Assembly (NCBI RefSeq): GCF_014635825.1
Contig: NZ_BMDO01000003.1
Span: 1-64,000, forward strand
Reading direction: 5' to 3'
From: Mucilaginibacter galii
GTDB taxonomy: Bacteria; Bacteroidota; Bacteroidia; Sphingobacteriales; Sphingobacteriaceae
Length of the DNA stretch: 64,000 nucleotides
Shown: positions 35,592 to 43,743 of the stretch, one piece after another
Numbering within the stretch: position 1 is the stretch's first letter
How the letters are laid out: each line of letters begins with the position of its first letter
Made by a program: the position numbers and the translations under genes
The notes under the pieces: generated by a model
Told to the model about the DNA's origin: nothing
Databases searched by the model: none
The model's input: the letters and a program-made list of their open reading frames with translations, nothing else

Positions 35592-37495
35592 ATGAGCGTG
35601 TAGCCTATCTTCAAAGTATAACGCCTTTTAACCTGCTACCATTGGAGGTGCTGGAGGGTGTTGCCGAGCAGTTGCAAGAGGTAAGTTATCATAAAGACAA
35701 AGTAATTTACCAGCAAGAAACCACAAAGCTCAAAGGTATTGACATTATTGTTAAGGGGGAGTACGAATCATTTTTTTACGATAGTGCCCAGGATAAGCGT
35801 TTGATAGAACATCACGAACCAGGCTTTTGCTTTGGGGGAGTGTCGGTACTGTTGAACCGCCGGCAATCGTTGCGGACAGTAATTGCTAAGAAAGGTACCT
35901 TGGTGTATTTTCTGCATCGCCGCGATTTTAGGGCGTTGTGTAAGGCTTACGACGATTTTTTTGTGTATTTCACGGCAGAGTTTGGCAAGCGTATGCAAAA
36001 CGAGGAGTTTGTACATTTCTTTAAACAGCCTGCCGCCTTTGAGGAAAGCTATCTGGCTGCCGATCAACTATACTCGCGTAAGGTAGAAAGCATTGAATAC
36101 CGGCCTATTGTACAATGTACCGGTTTAACGCCGGTGTATGAAGCTGCCCGTAAAATGGCCGAACATAAGGTAAGCTGCCTTTTTGTAACCGATGGGCAAA
36201 ACCGCATAGCCGGTTACGTAACCGATATAACCCTGCGCGATAAAGTAATTGCGCAGCAAAGAAGCCCGCTGGAGCCGGTAAGCAGCGTAATGGATAACCC
36301 CATTGTTAGTATTGATGTAGAGGCTTACGTTTACGAGGCAATTTTGATGATGTTTAGCACCAAAACACGTTACCTCTTGGTGCAAAAGCAGGGTGCCTAC
36401 ATAGGCTTTTTAAGCCGCAACAAGCTGCTGAGCGAGCAGGCACAATCGCCGCTGGTGTTCATTCAATCGGTAAAATCGGCTGTTAGCGATGAAGAGCTGA
36501 AGCGCAAATGGGAGTCGATTCCGCACTTTGTTAACCAGTTGCTGGAGCGTGGTGTGAACGCGCAGATTGCTAACCAGGTGGTAACTACCATTGCTGATAC
36601 CATTGCCCAAAAGGTAATTGAGGGGGCTATTGAACATGTAGGCCCGCCGCCCGCTAAATTTGTGTTCATGGTATTGGGTAGTGAAGGGCGTAAGGAGCAA
36701 ACTTTCAAAACCGATCAGGATAACGCTATTATTTATGAAGACAAGGCAAACGAGCACCGCGAGGAAGTCCGGGAATACTTCCTCGAATTTGCCACGGAGG
36801 TATCGGGCAGGCTAAACAGTATTGGCATCAGTTATTGTACCGGAGGTTTTATGGCGCAAAACCCCAAATGGACACACTCCCTATCGCATTGGAAACGGAA
36901 TTATGTAAGCTGGATGGCCGAATCGTTACCCGAAACGGTGATCAACTTCTCCACGTTTTTTGATTGCCGCTTTGTTTATGGCGAAGCTTCTATCATGGAC
37001 GAGTTGAAAACTTTCCTGAACGAGGAATTGCAAAAGCCTATGGATAAGCTTTTCTATAACATGGCCATTAACGCGTTGCAATATGAACCGCCACTAACCT
37101 TTTTCAATACCATTCGTACCTTTACAAAAAATAGCCGCGAGGTGTTCGATATTAAAAAAGCTATGACACCCATTGTTGATCTGGTGCGTGTTTATGCGCT
37201 TAAGAACCGCGTATTTGAAGTGAATACGGGCGAGCGTATGAAAGCCCTGCGCAAGCTGGATGTGTTTTCAGAGGCGGGTTTTCACGAGCTATATCAATCT
37301 TATTATTTCTTAATGAGCATGCGCCTTAAAAAACAGGCCATACAAATTATACAGGATAAAAAGGAGCCCGATAATTACATCGATCTGTCTACGCTTACCA
37401 AAATAGAACGGGTGACTTTAAAAGAGATTTTCAAAGTGATCGGCAGTTTTCAATCCAAGATCAAAATCGAATTTACCAATAGCGTATTGGGGTAA
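35588..37495 (+). CDS. cNMP-binding/CBS/DUF294 nucleotidyltransferase-like protein
   Basis: A 635-residue soluble protein with four parts: a cyclic-nucleotide-binding fold (about 12-135), a tandem CBS pair (about 155-285; VQCTGLTPVYEAARKMAEHK, VSSVMDNPIVSI), a DUF294 nucleotidyltransferase-like core (about 320-450) with GSEGRKEQTFKTDQDNAII, and the DUF294 C-terminal helical domain. The GS-x-GR-x-E and D-x-D residues needed for metal and NTP binding are intact. CBS modules typically bind adenosyl ligands, so activity is probably tuned by nucleotide level. It is translationally coupled to the DEDDh exonuclease gene. Confidence 0.9.
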   Translation: MNERVAYLQSITPFNLLPLEVLEGVAEQLQEVSYHKDKVIYQQETTKLKGIDIIVKGEYESFFYDSAQDKRLIEHHEPGFCFGGVSVLLNRRQSLRTVIAKKGTLVYFLHRRDFRALCKAYDDFFVYFTAEFGKRMQNEEFVHFFKQPAAFEESYLAADQLYSRKVESIEYRPIVQCTGLTPVYEAARKMAEHKVSCLFVTDGQNRIAGYVTDITLRDKVIAQQRSPLEPVSSVMDNPIVSIDVEAYVYEAILMMFSTKTRYLLVQKQGAYIGFLSRNKLLSEQAQSPLVFIQSVKSAVSDEELKRKWESIPHFVNQLLERGVNAQIANQVVTTIADTIAQKVIEGAIEHVGPPPAKFVFMVLGSEGRKEQTFKTDQDNAIIYEDKANEHREEVREYFLEFATEVSGRLNSIGISYCTGGFMAQNPKWTHSLSHWKRNYVSWMAESLPETVINFSTFFDCRFVYGEASIMDELKTFLNEELQKPMDKLFYNMAINALQYEPPLTFFNTIRTFTKNSREVFDIKKAMTPIVDLVRVYALKNRVFEVNTGERMKALRKLDVFSEAGFHELYQSYYFLMSMRLKKQAIQIIQDKKEPDNYIDLSTLTKIERVTLKEIFKVIGSFQSKIKIEFTNSVLG

Positions 37496-37632
37496 GATAA
37501 GAGAGAGTAAGGAGTCCAGAATAATCTAAATTGAATTACAACCGCATGCGTTTATACCTTTACGAGTGTGGTTGTACCGTCGCTATCGCTCCAATGAAAT
37601 TAATAGCCTACTTGCAGACTATCTTTAAAACA

Positions 37633-38889
37633 TCACGTCTTCTGCTTTTTCTTCTTAGCTGCCGGGAACAACACATTATTCAGGATCAACCTGTAGCCCG
37701 GAGAGTTAGGGTGTAGCTTTAAGTCAGTAGGAGGGTCGCCTACGGCGTGCTGGTAGTCTTCGGGGTCGTGGCCGCCGTAAAAGGTCCACTGGCCTTTGCC
37801 GTATTCGCCGTGAATGTAGCGGGCTTCGTTCTGGGTTTTCATTTCGCCCATAATGGTTACGCCGGGTTTGAGGCGGTTCTTGTTGTAGGCCGTGGTTAAA
37901 CCCATAAAACCTTTAATTACCTTATCGTGGTTTTGGGTAAGCATACTGGGCACCACATCCCACTTGGCCGAAAAATCGAACAATGTGAAAAAGTCCCGGT
38001 CGCGGCTTACCTGTCGGTAGGGAGTCACATCAATATCGCTAAACTGGTGCGACATGGGGTTCATATCCAACTTAAAATTTTGGAAGGCGAAGGTTTGGCT
38101 ATAGTCCAGTTTACTTTGGGCACGGTAATCGGCCGGGTCGCCGTCGAACATGCTTTCACATAAATCGGTACCGGCGGCCGAGAGGGCGATATCGAAAGTA
38201 TCGGTACCGGAGCACATGGCAAACAAAAATCCACCGTTGCCACAAAATTCATGAATATGCTGGGCCACCGCCAGTTTCATTGCCGATACCTTTTTAAAGC
38301 CCAGTTTGTGCGCCATAGCTTCCTGTCCTTTAACATCTTCCTGGTACCAGGGCTGAAAGCGGAAACTGCCATAGAACTTGCTGTACTGGCCGGTAAAATC
38401 TTCGTGGTGCATGTGCAGCCAGTCGTACTTGAGCAGATCGCCTTTAATTACCTCTTCATCATACACCACATCGTAAGGAATTTCGGCATACTTGAGCACC
38501 AGCGTAACGGCATCATCCCATGGTAATTTAGTTTTGGGTGAATATACGGCCATTTTAGGCGCTTTTTCGAGCTTGACAATGTCCATATTAACTGATGGGT
38601 CGCTAACTTCGGTCAGTATGTTATTCACCTTGGCATCGGCCAGTACCTCGTAACTCACGCCACGTATCTTGCATTCATCCTCGAGGGCTTTAGTGTACTT
38701 GGTCATGAAACTGCCGCCGCGGTAGTTGAGCAACCAGTCTACCTCCTCACCCTGACGTAATATCCAATAGGCAATACCATAGCTTTTCAGGTGGTCTTTT
38801 TGTACCTCATCCATAGGCAGCAGTATTGAGGCAGCTTGGGAGAGGAGGGGTAAAAGGAAAAAGGTGAAAGCTAAAAGGTGTTTCTTCAT
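37633..38889 (-). CDS. exported protein often labelled asparagine synthetase B
   Basis: A 418-residue protein. The ATG at 38889 starts a signal peptide (MKKHLLAFTFFLLPLLSQAA). The body is conserved in Bacteroidota and often carries the name asparagine synthetase B, but I see neither the N-terminal nucleophile cysteine nor the SGGxDS P-loop of that enzyme, and it is secreted. Recognisable stretches are GNGGFLFAMCSGTDTFDIAL, GTDLCESMFDGDPAD and WTFYGGHDPEDYQHAVGDPP. The SGTD segment within a Rossmann-like fold recalls glutamine-amidotransferase-like domains. The function is unknown. The 3' end is lysine-rich. Confidence 0.75.
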   Translation of the reverse strand: MKKHLLAFTFFLLPLLSQAASILLPMDEVQKDHLKSYGIAYWILRQGEEVDWLLNYRGGSFMTKYTKALEDECKIRGVSYEVLADAKVNNILTEVSDPSVNMDIVKLEKAPKMAVYSPKTKLPWDDAVTLVLKYAEIPYDVVYDEEVIKGDLLKYDWLHMHHEDFTGQYSKFYGSFRFQPWYQEDVKGQEAMAHKLGFKKVSAMKLAVAQHIHEFCGNGGFLFAMCSGTDTFDIALSAAGTDLCESMFDGDPADYRAQSKLDYSQTFAFQNFKLDMNPMSHQFSDIDVTPYRQVSRDRDFFTLFDFSAKWDVVPSMLTQNHDKVIKGFMGLTTAYNKNRLKPGVTIMGEMKTQNEARYIHGEYGKGQWTFYGGHDPEDYQHAVGDPPTDLKLHPNSPGYRLILNNVLFPAAKKKKQKT

Positions 38890-38922
38890 GTTCAAATGCC
38901 GCATTATGCAATGTTGTATTTA

Positions 38923-38956
38923 AGCCCTCCCTTCCGGGGAGGGTTTGGGAAGGGTT
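38923..38956. repeat. GC-rich palindromic repeat (half element)
   Basis: CCCTCCC...GGGGAGGG forms a hairpin followed by TTTGGGAAGGG. It matches the second hairpin of the elements at 48071-48159 and 61234-61326, so it is a half-length copy. Confidence 0.6.
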
Positions 38957-38993
38957 ACCAAATGTAACGAATAAATACATAAGCTATTATAAG

Positions 38994-39024
38994 TTTACGG
39001 TAACGGCTAAAATGTTTAACTTTG
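38994..39024 (+). promoter_or_regulatory. promoter of the cyclophilin gene
   Basis: TTTA at 38994-38997 (one mismatch to the -33 TTTG), a 19-base spacer and TAACTTTG at 39017-39024, a full match to the -7 box. The ATG lies at 39050. Confidence 0.55.
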
Positions 39025-39049
39025 CCACCTATTTATAAAAACTGAAGAG

Positions 39050-39487
39050 ATGAGTAAAGCAATAATGAAAACCGAAAAAGGTGACATGACTATCGAATTT
39101 TACGATAAAGATGCACCTAATACCGTAGCTAACTTTTTAAACCTGGCTAAAACAGGCTTTTATAATGGTGTTACTTTTCACCGTGTAATCCCTAATTTCG
39201 TTATACAGGGTGGCGACCCAACCGGTACCGGTGCAGGTGGCTCAGGTACCCGTATAGATTGCGAATTAACCGGCGAAAACCAATATCACGACCGTGGCGT
39301 ATTGTCAATGGCACACGCTGGCCGTAACACCGGCAGTTCACAATTCTTTATTTGCCACAGCCGCGATAACACTGCTCACTTAGACCGTAACCACACTGTA
39401 TTTGGTAAAGTGGTAGAAAACGTAGACGTAGTGGATGCTATCCGCCAGGGCGATAAAATTTTGAGCGTAGACGTAATTGAAGGATAA
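39050..39487 (+). CDS. cyclophilin-type peptidylprolyl isomerase
   Basis: A 145-residue single-domain cyclophilin without a signal peptide, so cytoplasmic. Signature segments are FYDKDAPNTVANFLNLA, GVTFHRVIPNFVIQGGDPTG (catalytic Arg in FHRV), SMAHAGRNTGSSQFFI and HLDRNHTVFGKV. It catalyses cis-trans isomerisation of prolyl bonds. The length is typical of bacterial PpiB. It has its own promoter at 38994-39024 and is followed by a dyad of GTTGTCTGT repeats before the DUF5606 gene. Confidence 0.95.
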   Translation: MSKAIMKTEKGDMTIEFYDKDAPNTVANFLNLAKTGFYNGVTFHRVIPNFVIQGGDPTGTGAGGSGTRIDCELTGENQYHDRGVLSMAHAGRNTGSSQFFICHSRDNTAHLDRNHTVFGKVVENVDVVDAIRQGDKILSVDVIEG

Positions 39488-39492
39488 ATTGT

Positions 39493-39561
39493 GTTGTCTG
39501 TTGTCAGTTGTCTGTTTTCGGTAAATGAATCACAGACGACAGACAACAGATCACAGACAAC
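39493..39561 (+). repeat. dyad of GTTGTCTGT repeats
   Basis: GTTGTCTGT occurs at 39493-39501 and 39507-39515; its complement ACAGACAAC occurs at 39539-39547 and 39553-39561. The outer and inner pairs can fold into one interrupted stem over a loop of about 23 bases, right after the cyclophilin stop and before the DUF5606 start. Confidence 0.6.
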
Positions 39562-39569
39562 TGAAACAT

Positions 39570-40004
39570 ATGAACTTACAAGGAATTGTATCTGTAGCCG
39601 GAAAACCTGGTTTATGGAGAGCGCTGGCCCAAAACAAAACGGGTTTTGTGCTCGAAAGCCTCGACGGTAAAAAGACCAAATTGGTGGTTAACCTTTCGAC
39701 CGCCAAGATGGCTGCCTTAGATGAAATTACCATTTTTGGCAATGAAGACGATATTAAACTAACCGACGTTTTAGGCCGCATGAAAGCTGCCGAATCGGTA
39801 CCTGATGCCAAGGCAGATGGTAAAGCCATGCGTGAGTTTTTCCGCGAAGTAGCCCCTGATCATGACGAAGAGAAAGTATACGCTTCGGATATGAAAAAGA
39901 TTTTAACCTGGTTTCATCTTTTAAAAGAGATGCCCATATTTAATGAGGAAGCTGCTACAGCTCCGGCACCTGAGGGAGAAGCCGAAGTTACAGCTGCAGA
40001 ATAA
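39570..40004 (+). CDS. DUF5606 domain protein
   Basis: A 144-residue protein. The ATG at 39570 is preferred, since residues before it come from the repeat dyad. It begins MNLQGIVSVAGKPGLWRAL, the hallmark of DUF5606, a family confined to Bacteroidota with an N-terminal SH3-like barrel (VLESLDGKKTKLVVNLS) and a helical C-terminal half (AMREFFREVAPDHDEEKVY, DMKKILTWFHLL). The tail is rich in Glu, Ala and Pro. The molecular function is unknown. It follows the cyclophilin gene and ends at a strong terminator. Confidence 0.88.
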   Translation: MNLQGIVSVAGKPGLWRALAQNKTGFVLESLDGKKTKLVVNLSTAKMAALDEITIFGNEDDIKLTDVLGRMKAAESVPDAKADGKAMREFFREVAPDHDEEKVYASDMKKILTWFHLLKEMPIFNEEAATAPAPEGEAEVTAAE

Positions 40005-40033
40005 ATCTAACTCTTAAAAGGAGGTAATCCTCA

Positions 40034-40080
40034 TAACAACAAAGAAGGCCGATGATAATCATCGGCCTTCTTTGTTGTTA
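40034..40080. terminator. perfect 23-bp-arm bidirectional terminator
   Basis: Arms 40034-40056 and 40058-40080 are exact reverse complements around a single A, with a GGCCGATGAT core and A/T-rich flanks. It lies between the convergent DUF5606 and CDF genes and can serve both. Confidence 0.85.
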
Positions 40081-40124
40081 TCAAGCGTTTTATTTAAACG
40101 TTTCAAAGCTCTAATTTAAAGGGG

Positions 40125-41036
40125 CTAACACTGTTGCTCCTTACAAGCCTCGCCTGCAAACTCGGGCTCAAAGGTGCTGTGTTGTATTTCGAGGTGTTCC
40201 AGCCGATGGCGCAGGTCATGCTTAATAGCATCAAAGTTGGGCATGTCGGTAGGGTCTATCACCAAATGGGCAGTAAGGGCGTTTTCGGTGGTACTCAGGG
40301 CCCACACATGCATATGGTGCACTTCTTTCACACCCTTACCCTTTAATAGTTCAGCCTTAATTTCTTCGAGGTTCATATTCTTGGGTACGCCATCAATTTC
40401 CAGGCGAATGCTGTCCATCAATAAATTCCAGGTGCCGGCAATAATCACAACCACAATAATGAGGCTTACGGCGCTGTCTATCCAGTACCATTTGGTAAAG
40501 TACATTACAATCCCCGAGATCACTACCCCTAACGATACGATGGCATCTACCGCCATGTGCATGTAAGCGCCCTTTACGTTAAGGTCTTTCTCCTTGTCTT
40601 TCATAAACAGCCAGGCTGTAACCCCGTTCACCGCTATGCCTGCAAAAGCTACCCAGGCTACGGTAATGCCCGGTATGGGTTCGGGATGGCCTGTGCGCAA
40701 TATGGCCTCATAAGCAATAATGCCCACGGCAGCCACCAGTATAATTGCGTTCAGCAGCGATACCACAATGGTAGATCGCTTATAACCGTAGGTATAAACT
40801 TGGTTAGACCGCATTTTAGACAGCTTAAAAGCCAGCAGTGCCAGCGCCAAACTGGCCACATCGCTCAGGTTGTGCCCGGCATCGGTAAGCAGCGAGAGGG
40901 AATGATTAGCAAAGCCAACAATAGCTTCTATCACCACAAAGGCCGAATTAAGTATAATACCTACAATAAAGGCCGTATTAAGGTGGTCTATCTTAGGTGC
41001 GTGATCGTGGTGATGATGTGAGTGGTCGTGTGCCAT
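40125..41036 (-). CDS. cation diffusion facilitator (CzcD/ZitB-like)
   Basis: A 303-residue inner membrane metal/proton antiporter exporting Zn, Co, Cd or similar. I chose the ATG at 41036, which starts the histidine-rich metal-binding tail MAHDHSHHHHDHAPKIDHLN; the frame before it runs through a repeat. Six membrane helices follow, with the transport-site motifs SLSLLTDAGHNLSDV (helix II) and MHMAVDAIVSLGVV (helix V, H-x3-D). The C-terminal cytosolic ferredoxin-like domain contains VKEVHHMHVWAL. The C-terminus CKEQQC adds two cysteines. Confidence 0.93.
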   Translation of the reverse strand: MAHDHSHHHHDHAPKIDHLNTAFIVGIILNSAFVVIEAIVGFANHSLSLLTDAGHNLSDVASLALALLAFKLSKMRSNQVYTYGYKRSTIVVSLLNAIILVAAVGIIAYEAILRTGHPEPIPGITVAWVAFAGIAVNGVTAWLFMKDKEKDLNVKGAYMHMAVDAIVSLGVVISGIVMYFTKWYWIDSAVSLIIVVVIIAGTWNLLMDSIRLEIDGVPKNMNLEEIKAELLKGKGVKEVHHMHVWALSTTENALTAHLVIDPTDMPNFDAIKHDLRHRLEHLEIQHSTFEPEFAGEACKEQQC

Positions 41037-41039
41037 TAA

Positions 41040-41117
41040 GTCTCCCGGCACCCTAAAGGGGGAGCTGGAGTTGCACAAAGATAAGCGGTAGCCCCCCAAC
41101 CCCCTAAAGGGGGAGCA
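41040..41117. repeat. pair of GC-rich hairpin repeats
   Basis: Two copies of a CCCTAAAGGGGGAGC unit (around 41051 and 41102), each preceded by C-rich sequence that can pair with the G-run. They are related in style to, but different from, the GGGAGGG elements at 48071 and 61234. They lie between the CDF and rlmH genes. Confidence 0.5.
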
Positions 41118-41210
41118 AAATTTTGAAAATAAATAAGCCCCAATCCTCATAAGGAGGAAAGGTATGGCGCTCAAAAAGTCTTGTTTCCTGGCTCTTGTTT
41201 CTTGTCTCTT

Positions 41211-41684
41211 TTACTGATGATGATACGGCTCGCCCTTAATGATGGTATAAGCCCGATATAACTGCTCTACGAAAAACAACCTCACCATTTGGTGCGAAAA
41301 CGTCATACGCGAGAGGGCGAGTTGCGCATTGGCACGCTGGTAGACCGACGCATCAAAGCCGTAAGGGCCACCTATGATAAACACCATGCTTTGCACCGAG
41401 CCAATTGCTTTTTTATCCAGGTAATCGGCAAACTGTACAGAACTAAACTCCAGGCCTTTTTCATCTAACAACACCACATGGTCGGTTACGCTTAGTTTTT
41501 TGAGGATCAGCTCGGCTTCGCGGGTCTTTTGCTGTTCTTGGGTGAGGGCTTTGGTGTTTTTGAGCTCGGGCAGGTCTGTAATTTCAAGTTTGGTATAATG
41601 TTTCAGCCGTTTTACAAACTTGTCTATACCGTCTTTAATATAAGCATCTTCGGTTTTACCTACGGTGAGCAGGGTAATTTTCAT
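41211..41684 (-). CDS. rlmH: 23S rRNA (pseudouridine1915-N3)-methyltransferase
   Basis: A 157-residue SPOUT-class methyltransferase that modifies helix 69 of 23S rRNA. It starts MKITLLTVGKTEDAYIKDGI. The knotted SAM-binding half is seen in HVVLLDEKGLEFSSVQFADYL, VFIIGGPYGFDASVYQRANA and LALSRMTFSHQMVRLFFVEQ, and the end YRAYTIIKGEPYHHQ is the family's fixed C-terminus. The length is exactly as expected. Confidence 0.97.
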   Translation of the reverse strand: MKITLLTVGKTEDAYIKDGIDKFVKRLKHYTKLEITDLPELKNTKALTQEQQKTREAELILKKLSVTDHVVLLDEKGLEFSSVQFADYLDKKAIGSVQSMVFIIGGPYGFDASVYQRANAQLALSRMTFSHQMVRLFFVEQLYRAYTIIKGEPYHHQ

Positions 41685-41755
41685 GGTGCAAATAAACGGG
41701 AAAACTATAAGCTGTTAAAATTTGGTTTAATTTGGCCTTTAAATAACAAAACCTA

Positions 41756-43573
41756 ATGAATCAAACCATTATTGCACAATACGAACATCATATCAATCTT
41801 TCCGATGCGCAGATAAAGCGCTTTTCCAAAAAAGCAAACCTGTTTTCTATTTTGCGGTTAGTTGCTTTCGGCTGCTTTTTAACGGTCATCTACTGGTCGG
41901 TTAAGTTAGATAGTTTTGTCCTGTTTGCCTTAGGGGCAATTGTAATTGGCGCTACATTTAGATGGTTGATAGCGAGGCAAAGCTGGTTTGATAAGCAAAA
42001 GAAGTATTATGAAGATTTTAAAGCAGTCAATCAAAATGAATTAGACAGTATAAAACAATTTAGCAATATTTATCCTAACGGTGAGGTATTTGTTAACGAA
42101 AAGCACTATTACACATCTGATCTGGATATTTTTGGTAATGCTTCTTTATTTCAATTAATTAACCGGGCTGCCACTGCAAATGGCAGGCAAAAACTGGCCG
42201 ACTGGTTAAATGCTCCCGCCTCTAAACAGGTTGTCTTGAGAAGGCAGGAAGCCGTTATAGAACTGAAAGATAAAAATTCATGGAAACTTGATATGCAGGC
42301 CAGGTTGCTGTTTGCAAACAAGCAACATGTTAATGAACTCTCACAACTTTTTAAATACCTACATAAGCCGTTACACCTGCCCGGCGAAGCCTGGCTAAGT
42401 AAATATGTAATTGTTGGCCCTGCGTTATTTATTGCAGCTTTTATAGCATCGTTTTATTTGCCTTATGCCAATATTGTAGCTATTAGCATTGCAATACTTA
42501 ATTTTATTATAACAGGTGTTACCGCAAAACATACCAATCAAACCGACTTGATAGCCGGTAAAATTGGGAACACCCTAAAAAGCTATGCCGATGTTTTTAA
42601 TAGTATAGAAAAGGAACAGTGGCATGCCGAATATAATTCGGCATTGGCTAATAAAGTAAAGGCTACTAACGGTAACAGCACTTCGTCAATTATCAAACAA
42701 CTATCAAATCTTATCAATAATTTGAATGCACGCCTGAATATGGTAGTGGGTTTTTTTCTCAATATTGTTTTAGTGTGGAATGTACGTTACGTTATCGCTA
42801 TTGAAAAGTGGAAACGGGCCAACCACGAAAATATAGAAGTTGCCTTTGATGTAGTGGCCGATTATGAAGCTCTCCTGGGCCTGGCAAGTTTGCACATTAA
42901 CAACCCCGATTGGGCCATGCCTCAAATTGCAGACGGCGAAGGCTTCACTTTAACCGCCCGAACCATTGCTCACCCACTAATTAACGAAAGACTGCGGGTA
43001 GCCAACAGTTATGAATTAAATAATACCCGCAAAATAGACATTATTACCGGCTCTAACATGGCAGGTAAAAGCACGTTCCTACGCACGCTGGGCATTAATA
43101 CCGTATTGGCTTTAGCTGGTGCACCTGTTTGCGCTCAAAGCATGCAGGTGTCGGTAGTGCAGTTGTTCAGTTACATGCGTATTAAAGACTCGCTTAACGA
43201 AAGTACTTCTACCTTTAAGGCGGAATTAGATCGTTTGCAAATGCTCCTGAAGGCAGTAGCTGAACAGCCAAACATCTTCTTTTTGGTGGATGAAATGCTG
43301 CGTGGTACTAATTCGGTGGATAAATACCTGGGTTCTAAAGCGGTCATAGAACGATTGATCAGCCAGCAGGGAGTAGGCTTGGTAGCCACACACGATTTGC
43401 AATTGGCCGAACTGGAAAAACAATATACTGATTACGTGCGCAACTTCTATTTCGACATACAGGTGGTAAACGGCGAAATGCTGTTCGATTATAAGATGAA
43501 ACCCGGCGAATGTAAAACTTTTAATGCCTCGCTATTGCTGGAACAAATAGGGATTTTTTCTAAGCCGGTTTAG
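41756..43573 (+). CDS. membrane-linked MutS-family ATPase
   Basis: A 605-residue MutS homologue that lacks the mismatch-recognition and connector domains. Two hydrophobic segments lie near 30-70 and two more near 215-255, so the protein is probably membrane-associated. The MutS core (about 290-605) has helical clamp/lever sequence and the ATPase with Walker A GSNMAGKSTFLRTLG, Walker B FFLVDEMLRGTNSVDK and the H-loop ATHDLQLAELE. This subgroup is widespread in Bacteroidota and has no assigned role; canonical mismatch repair is unlikely. It is divergent from rlmH and ends at a strong hairpin. Confidence 0.88.
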   Translation: MNQTIIAQYEHHINLSDAQIKRFSKKANLFSILRLVAFGCFLTVIYWSVKLDSFVLFALGAIVIGATFRWLIARQSWFDKQKKYYEDFKAVNQNELDSIKQFSNIYPNGEVFVNEKHYYTSDLDIFGNASLFQLINRAATANGRQKLADWLNAPASKQVVLRRQEAVIELKDKNSWKLDMQARLLFANKQHVNELSQLFKYLHKPLHLPGEAWLSKYVIVGPALFIAAFIASFYLPYANIVAISIAILNFIITGVTAKHTNQTDLIAGKIGNTLKSYADVFNSIEKEQWHAEYNSALANKVKATNGNSTSSIIKQLSNLINNLNARLNMVVGFFLNIVLVWNVRYVIAIEKWKRANHENIEVAFDVVADYEALLGLASLHINNPDWAMPQIADGEGFTLTARTIAHPLINERLRVANSYELNNTRKIDIITGSNMAGKSTFLRTLGINTVLALAGAPVCAQSMQVSVVQLFSYMRIKDSLNESTSTFKAELDRLQMLLKAVAEQPNIFFLVDEMLRGTNSVDKYLGSKAVIERLISQQGVGLVATHDLQLAELEKQYTDYVRNFYFDIQVVNGEMLFDYKMKPGECKTFNASLLLEQIGIFSKPV

Positions 43574-43663
43574 GAGAGAGAAAAGGCAAGAGCCAGTAAA
43601 AGAGAGCCAAGAAACAAGAACCAAGAAATAAGTGCAGGCTTTAATTAAAGACAGAGAGTGGTT

Positions 43664-43709
43664 AAACCAAAAATGTCATTTCGAGTAATCGAAATGACAT
43701 TTTTGGTTT
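43664..43709. terminator. perfect 21-bp-arm terminator with a TGTCATTTCGA core
   Basis: Arms 43664-43684 and 43689-43709 are exact reverse complements with loop GTAA and A/T-rich bases. It lies between the convergent MutS-like and TonB-receptor genes. The core TGTCATTTCGA also appears at about 46559. Confidence 0.8.
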
Positions 43710-43743
43710 ATATAAAAGTCTTAGCTCTTGACTCTAATCTTCA

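Noticed and set aside
39493..39561. CRISPR-like array
   Set aside because: The repeats are 9-mers in inverted as well as direct order, without regular unique spacers or cas genes.
40125..41174. 349-residue version of the CDF protein
   Set aside because: The extra 46 N-terminal residues are translated from a GC-rich repeat; the histidine-rich start at 41036 is the natural one.
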